50,822 nt of DNA from Candidatus Aenigmatarchaeota archaeon (GTDB taxonomy: Archaea; EX4484-52), in NCBI GenBank assembly GCA_023137195.1, contig JAGLPV010000021.1:1-50822 (forward strand), read 5' to 3'. Positions within the stretch are counted from its first letter, which is position 1. The number at the start of each line of letters is the position of its first letter. A model generated the notes under the pieces. It was not told where the DNA came from. It saw only the letters and a list, made by a program, of their open reading frames with translations, and did no database searches. A program made the position numbers and the translations under genes. Shown one piece after another: positions 45,449 to 50,822 of the stretch.

Positions 45449-46348
45449 ATGACAGCCATAGACAATTTATTAAATAAAGCAATAAAATACAATAAATACG
45501 GTCAGATAATATGTATTTTACTTATTGTATTCTCCATATTTATCTTATTCTCTCAATACCAAAAAACAGGAGACTTTATCACAAAAGGAATGGACTTCAC
45601 AGGCGGAAGCGAAACAGAAGTATTCCTCGACAAAAGCATAATAATTAGCTCGGATGTAATTTTAAACCTGAAAAATCAATTTTCTTCAATCAGCGAAAAT
45701 AAAGAAGCAGAAGTAAGATTCTCAACTTCTGTATCCCAAAACAGCATTATTATTATCACAAAAAACCCAATTGAACAAAGCAAAATAATATCTACACTAA
45801 AAGAAAACAGCATTGATGTTTCAAAAAATGATATTCAGCAAAACTATGTAAGTTCCGGGTTGAGTGGCAATTTTCTAAAGCAGGCACAAAAAGCATTGAT
45901 TTTTGCATTACTGGCGATGGCAATCGTTATTTTCATAACATTTAGAGCATTTGCCCCTAGTCTTGGCATAATAATTGCCGCAATATGTGATATTCTATTC
46001 ACTGTCGCAATAATGAATCTTTTAGGGCTTAAATTGACCCTGGCAAGCCTTACCGGATTACTGATGTTACTTGGTTATTCTGTAGATACAGATGTATTGC
46101 TTTCAACAAGATTATTAAAAAGAAGATATGAAGGGACTGTAGACGCCCAGATACTGGATTCCATGAAAACAGGAATCACAATGACCCTCACAACAATCGT
46201 CTCTCTTCTTGTACTGTATGCCTTTGCAGGAGGAACAAAAATAGGAGAAATCGCCATAGTAATAATAATCGGACTGTTCGCAGACCTTCCATTCACATGG
46301 TTCCAGAATGTCGGAATACTAAAAAGACATTTAAAAAACAAAAAATAA
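45449..46348 (+). CDS. secF: Protein translocase subunit SecF
   Basis: KGMDFTGGSETEV, LMLLGYSVDTDVLLSTRLLKRR, KTGITMTLTTIVSLLVLY. Confidence 0.94.
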   Translation: MTAIDNLLNKAIKYNKYGQIICILLIVFSIFILFSQYQKTGDFITKGMDFTGGSETEVFLDKSIIISSDVILNLKNQFSSISENKEAEVRFSTSVSQNSIIIITKNPIEQSKIISTLKENSIDVSKNDIQQNYVSSGLSGNFLKQAQKALIFALLAMAIVIFITFRAFAPSLGIIIAAICDILFTVAIMNLLGLKLTLASLTGLLMLLGYSVDTDVLLSTRLLKRRYEGTVDAQILDSMKTGITMTLTTIVSLLVLYAFAGGTKIGEIAIVIIIGLFADLPFTWFQNVGILKRHLKNKK

Positions 46349-46354
46349 TTGATT

Positions 46355-47887
46355 ATGAAAAAAATAAATTACAATGAATTGTTCAAAGAGCCCATGCTCA
46401 TACTACTATTTTCTCTATTAGTACTCTCCATAGTATTCATCCGCCCTATACCAGTAATGGGAGAAGACGGACTATACACAATACAGACCAATCTCAAAAA
46501 AGGACTGGATTTGGAAGGTGGAGTAAAAGCATTAATCCAGCCGACACTTGAAGGAGATGACATCCTCGAAAAATGCCGGGCAATATTAAGTTCAAGAATC
46601 AATGCATATGGATTAAAGGAAATGACTGTGCGCATTATTGATATAGAAGGAACAGGATATATCCAGTTGGAAATCGCAGATGCAACAGAAGAAGACTTAA
46701 GAGATATTATTTCAAAACAGGGAAAATTCGAGGCAAAAATAAAAAAGCCGGTCAGGATAATAAATAATACAGGACAATTAAAACTAGATGGAAAAGCATA
46801 CAACGTCAGCTTCATCGACATGACAAAAGTCATTGCAGATGGACAGGAAATGATTGTTACCCAAAACAACCTGACTGAAAACCAAACCTATGTTGAAGGA
46901 GAAGATGAATTAAGTTGGCCTCTTTATTCATCCAACACAATCCTTATTGATGGCGTGACTCTCGAAGTCTGTAATATAAGCAATGATGAAATTATATTCT
47001 ATACTATAGCATACCGCGGAGAAGATGTAATCTCTACTTCAAAAGATGCCATGGGGTCGCAAATATCCGGCTCAAAAGACCATTGGACATACTCTTTTTC
47101 CATAACCACGAAAAAACAATCAGCAGAGACATTTGCAAAAATAACAAAAGATATAGGAAACACCATAACAGAAACCGGCAACAATTATCTCAATTCCAAG
47201 ATTGATTTATTCTTGGATGACGAACCAGTAAGTTCTCTCTACATATCTACATCCTTAAGAGGAAGAAAAGAAGCAACAACAACAACTATTTCCGGTCCGG
47301 GAAACTCTAAGGAAGATGCCCTGAGCCGCATGAAAACAATGCAGGCAATATTGGATTCCGGTGCCCTTCCATCACCTATAGAAATAGTATCTTCCAGTAA
47401 CATATCCCCCACATTAGGAAAACAATTCCTGCACAAATCCGTACTTGCAATCCTCCTTGCAATATTTGCCGTCAGCATAATAATATACCTGAGATACAAA
47501 AAAGCATCAATAATCATTCCTGTAATATTTACAAGCGTTTCAGAATTAGTCTTAATATTCGGCTTCGCCGCAATGATAAAATGGACAATAGACCTGGCAG
47601 CAATTGCAGGAATTATGGCTGTTATTGGTTCGGGCATTGATGCCCAAATTGTTCTGACTGACGAAAGCACAAAAAAAGAAAAACTAAGTATGAAAATAAA
47701 AATGAAAAATGCATTTTTCATAATCATGACTGCTGCAGCAACAACAATCGCCGCAATGTTCCCTTTACTCACCATTGCCGGTGGAGTAATAAGAGGCTTT
47801 GCAATCACAACAATAGCTGGGGTTGTCATAGGTGTATTGATTACAAGACCGGTTTATTCAAAAATACTGGAATACATAAGAGACTAA
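46355..47887 (+). CDS. secD: Protein translocase subunit SecD
   Basis: LKKGLDLEGGVKALIQP, RINAYGLKEMTVRII, AIAGIMAVIGSGIDAQIVLTDE. Confidence 0.95.
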   Translation: MKKINYNELFKEPMLILLFSLLVLSIVFIRPIPVMGEDGLYTIQTNLKKGLDLEGGVKALIQPTLEGDDILEKCRAILSSRINAYGLKEMTVRIIDIEGTGYIQLEIADATEEDLRDIISKQGKFEAKIKKPVRIINNTGQLKLDGKAYNVSFIDMTKVIADGQEMIVTQNNLTENQTYVEGEDELSWPLYSSNTILIDGVTLEVCNISNDEIIFYTIAYRGEDVISTSKDAMGSQISGSKDHWTYSFSITTKKQSAETFAKITKDIGNTITETGNNYLNSKIDLFLDDEPVSSLYISTSLRGRKEATTTTISGPGNSKEDALSRMKTMQAILDSGALPSPIEIVSSSNISPTLGKQFLHKSVLAILLAIFAVSIIIYLRYKKASIIIPVIFTSVSELVLIFGFAAMIKWTIDLAAIAGIMAVIGSGIDAQIVLTDESTKKEKLSMKIKMKNAFFIIMTAAATTIAAMFPLLTIAGGVIRGFAITTIAGVVIGVLITRPVYSKILEYIRD

Positions 47888-47973
47888 ATCTTATGTGTGA
47901 TGCAAACATTTATAATAGTTATGGCATTAATCAAATGTTGTCAATGCACATTAAAAGAAATAGATATCAAAAT

Positions 47974-48097
47974 GGGTTCATAGCTCAGTCTGGTTAGAGC
48001 ACCGGGCTCTTAAACAGGGTGAAGCTTTTAAGCAGATGAAGCGGGAATCTGTATAGATACCCGGGTGTCGGGGGTTCAAATCCCCTTGGACTCGCCA
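47974..48097 (+). tRNA. tRNA-Lys(CTT) with 46-nt intron (48013-48058) and encoded CCA
   Basis: Acceptor GGGTTCA/TGGACTC, D-arm GCTC/GAGC, anticodon stem CCGGG/CCCGG with loop CTCTTA^A, T-arm GGGGGTTCAAATCCCCT; bulge-helix-bulge at the 37/38 junction. Confidence 0.92.
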
Positions 48098-48132
48098 TTT
48101 AGGATAAAAACCTCTTGCGAAGGGGACCTAAA
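48098..48132 (+). other. Nested stem-loop directly downstream of tRNA-Lys, in the rpoH leader
   Basis: TTTAGG...CCTCTT-GCG-AAGGGG-A-CCTAAA. Confidence 0.5.
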
Positions 48133-48222
48133 GACAAACAAATAAGTCGTAAACAAAAGGGCATTAGACCCTAATAAAAAAACAGAAGATAAAAATAAAG
48201 GAGAATATATAGTGTAATTATT

Positions 48223-48558
48223 ATGGTTAATGAAAAACAGCATGCCTTGGTTCCAAAACACCAGGTACTAAGTGAAGAAGATTCTGAAAATTTATTGAAA
48301 AAATTAAATACTCGTAAAATAAAATTACCGAAAATTTACTCAACAGATGCTGCCTTGAAAAACATCAAAATAAAAATAGGAGATATAATAGAAATCGAAA
48401 GAAAAAGTCACGACGGAAAGATAATAAAATACTGGCGTCATGTTGTGGAAAAGAAAACAACCGGTTCTTCTGATTCTAAAATAGATGCTCCTGATGTGGT
48501 CAAAAAAGATCCAAAAAAGACCAAAGATGCTGACTCAAAAACAAATGAGAAAAATTAA
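48223..48558 (+). CDS. rpoH: DNA-directed RNA polymerase subunit H, with Lys/Asp-rich C-terminal extension
   Basis: ALVPKHQVLSEEDSENLLKKLNTRKIKLPKIYSTDAALKNIKIKIGDIIEIERKSHDGKIIKYWRHVV. Confidence 0.95.
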   Translation: MVNEKQHALVPKHQVLSEEDSENLLKKLNTRKIKLPKIYSTDAALKNIKIKIGDIIEIERKSHDGKIIKYWRHVVEKKTTGSSDSKIDAPDVVKKDPKKTKDADSKTNEKN

Positions 48559-48566
48559 AAGATATT

Positions 48567-50054
48567 ATGAAAAACGATAATCTATTAAAAAAATTTCTGG
48601 CTGAAAAAACAAATCACCATGAACTTGCAAAACACCAGATTGATTCATACAATTATTTTGTAAAATACGGCATGAATAAAGTACTGGATGAAATAGGAGT
48701 ACAGGAAATAAATATCACAGAGGATGAACAGATAAAAATAAAATTCTCCAACATAAAAATAGGCAGCCCTCATATAAAAGAAGTCGACGGCTCCAGGAGA
48801 ATGCTTACTCCACTAGAAGCCCGGACAAGAGACCTAAATTATATGGTGCCTGTATATATAGACATAATCCCTTACTTTGGAGATAGAGAATGCATACCAA
48901 AACAAACAGAACTATACCAACTTCCGATAATGGTAAACTCAGACATTTGTATGTTAAATAAAATGACAAGGGATGAAAAAATAAATGCAGGAGAAGATCC
49001 TTATGACGCAGGAGGATATTTTATCATCAACGGGACAGAAAGAGTTATTGTTAATTTTGAACACATTGCCGCAAACAAATTAATCTTAAGGAAAAAAGAT
49101 ACTGATATTTCCGTAAGAATAGACTCATCCCACAATGGATTTACTCAAAAACATTCTTTTGAAAAAACAAAAAAAGGTCTTGTTGTTGCAAGATTTTCTA
49201 TGTTTTCCAAAGAACCGGTACCAATTGTAATATTAATGAAAATACTGGGAATTGAAAAAGACAAGGACATTGTGGACGCTATTACCACAAAGGATAGCGA
49301 AAAAGAAGATATTTACCTAAACCTAATGCAATGCGAATGCCCGACAAAAAAAGAATGCTACGCTTATATTTCAGAACTACTTAACATAAAAGAAGAAGGA
49401 AAAGAACAGGAAATCATCGACAACCGACTGAATACAAACCTACTTGCCTTCATCGGAACAGATGAAACCTCAAGAAAAGAAAAAGCAATCTACCTGGCAA
49501 AAGTATTCAAGAAACTAATTCAGCTCCACAACAACGAATTATCTGATGAAGACATAGATCATTATTCAAACAAAAGAATAAGAACTGTCGGGGAACTGCT
49601 TGAAAATTTATTCAGATACTCAATAATAGGAAAATGGGGTCTGATTTCAAAACTCCAGTTTAACTACCAGAGATTAATAAGAAGAGGAAAAAAAATCGTA
49701 AGACTCGAAGACATGGTATCTCAAAATACAATGACAAAGCAAATCTTAAGAGCAATGGCAACAGGAAACTGGATTAGTGGAGAAACTGGTGTCTGCCAGA
49801 GACTCGAAAGGACAAATTACATGAGAGCCCAGGAACATTTAAGAAGTATTATCTCTCCGCTTACGCCCTCTCAGGAACACTTTGAAGCAAGAGAATTACA
49901 CTGTACTCACTGGGGCAGGCTATGCCCTGTAAGAACCCCGGAAGGTCAAAATATAGGATTAAGAAAATATCTTGCTGTTGGGGCTCAGATTACCGAAGAA
50001 ATTGACAAAAAAACAAAAGAAGAGGCTAAAAACACGATAAAAGAATTGATGTAA
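48567..50054 (+). CDS. rpoB2: DNA-directed RNA polymerase subunit B''
   Basis: HQIDSYNYFV, GGYFIINGTERVIVNFEHIA, HWGRLCPVRTPEGQNIGL. Confidence 0.97.
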   Translation: MKNDNLLKKFLAEKTNHHELAKHQIDSYNYFVKYGMNKVLDEIGVQEINITEDEQIKIKFSNIKIGSPHIKEVDGSRRMLTPLEARTRDLNYMVPVYIDIIPYFGDRECIPKQTELYQLPIMVNSDICMLNKMTRDEKINAGEDPYDAGGYFIINGTERVIVNFEHIAANKLILRKKDTDISVRIDSSHNGFTQKHSFEKTKKGLVVARFSMFSKEPVPIVILMKILGIEKDKDIVDAITTKDSEKEDIYLNLMQCECPTKKECYAYISELLNIKEEGKEQEIIDNRLNTNLLAFIGTDETSRKEKAIYLAKVFKKLIQLHNNELSDEDIDHYSNKRIRTVGELLENLFRYSIIGKWGLISKLQFNYQRLIRRGKKIVRLEDMVSQNTMTKQILRAMATGNWISGETGVCQRLERTNYMRAQEHLRSIISPLTPSQEHFEARELHCTHWGRLCPVRTPEGQNIGLRKYLAVGAQITEEIDKKTKEEAKNTIKELM

Positions 50055-50055
50055 T

Positions 50056-50822
50056 ATGGGAAAAGTTTATACTGATGGAAAATATCTCGGCGAATGCAAA
50101 GACGCAAAAAAATTTGCTGAAAAAATAAGAGAAGAAAGAAGAAAAAATAAATTGCCTTTATCATTGAATGTTTGCTACAAAGAAAAAGAAGATGAAGTAG
50201 ATATTGCTCTCGATCGTGGCAGAATCATAAGACCATTAATTGTAGCGATTAATGGAAAATCAACACTAACTGATGATTTAAAACAACAAATTCTAAAAGA
50301 AAAAACCACCTGGACTGAACTGGGGGGGAAAGGAGTAGTAGAATATCTGGATGCCGCAGAAGAAGAAAATGCATACATTGCATTCAACGAAGAAGAATTA
50401 ACTCCAAAACACACGCATCTTGAAATTGATGCCTCTTTGATATTGGGTGCTTCTGCCTCACAACTGCCATTCCCTGAAATGAATAGGGGAGATAGACTTA
50501 ATTATGGTTCAAGAATGATTCTTCAGGCATCAGGAATATATTTACAGAATTTTCTTTTAAGAACAGATACCAACAGTTATTTGTTGATGCATCCACAAAG
50601 CCCTTTATGTGCTCCCAAAATACTTGACGTCAACGGCGCACAGTCGCATCCGGCGGGACAAAATTTAGTAGTTGCCCTAATGCCTTACCTGGGCTATAAT
50701 ATTGAAGATGCAATTATACTAAACAAAGCATCTGTCGAACGTGGTCTTGGACGCTCCTTTTCAAGAAGAACATATTCAACACTCGAAAGAAAATACTGGG
50801 GCGGTCAGGAAGATGAAATAGG
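50056..50822 (+). CDS. rpoB1: DNA-directed RNA polymerase subunit B' (partial, runs off window; not in the ORF track)
   Basis: MGKVYTDGKYLGECKDAKKFAEKIREERR..., THLEIDASLILGASASQLPFPEMNRGDRLNYGSRM, VALMPYLGYNIEDAIILNKASVERGLGRSFSRRTY. Confidence 0.96.
   Translation, partial: MGKVYTDGKYLGECKDAKKFAEKIREERRKNKLPLSLNVCYKEKEDEVDIALDRGRIIRPLIVAINGKSTLTDDLKQQILKEKTTWTELGGKGVVEYLDAAEEENAYIAFNEEELTPKHTHLEIDASLILGASASQLPFPEMNRGDRLNYGSRMILQASGIYLQNFLLRTDTNSYLLMHPQSPLCAPKILDVNGAQSHPAGQNLVVALMPYLGYNIEDAIILNKASVERGLGRSFSRRTYSTLERKYWGGQEDEI

Noticed and set aside
47239-47829. 196-aa minus-strand ORF
   Set aside because: Antisense to secD transmembrane region.

Overview
AT-rich archaeal chromosome segment. 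The archaeal markers are an archaeal histone, GatD, NAC, RpoH, split RpoB''/RpoB', archaeal SecF/SecD and an intron-containing tRNA. A DPANN-type lineage is plausible but not proven from this window. Left part: a Cys-rich secreted-type protein truncated at the edge, gatD, dinD, an M20 peptidase, a Fic-fold protein with altered motifs, mdh, a histone, a possible second divergent histone-fold protein with an acidic tail, ndk, thpR and ftsY. Centre: an 8.5-kb gene for a 2821-aa surface protein built from six ~300-aa modules, then a large sensory block: HK, CBS/PAS protein, two CheY/CheV-like/MCP sets with HBM-like sensors, CheR, CheB, two CheY, CheA and two CheC-type proteins. Gene fragments between the two MCP sets indicate duplication and decay. 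Right part: htpX, asparaginase, a DMT transporter, NAC, a PRC-barrel protein, secF, secD, tRNA-Lys(CTT) with a 46-nt intron, rpoH, rpoB2 and partial rpoB1. The observations most worth a second look are: three tandem hairpins with compensatory stem changes between cheR and cheB; the six-module giant protein; the Fic protein lacking both the catalytic His and the inhibitory Glu; the acidic-tailed histone-like protein; and several strong intergenic inverted repeats (Fic operator-like IR, histone 3' structure, hairpin arrays).
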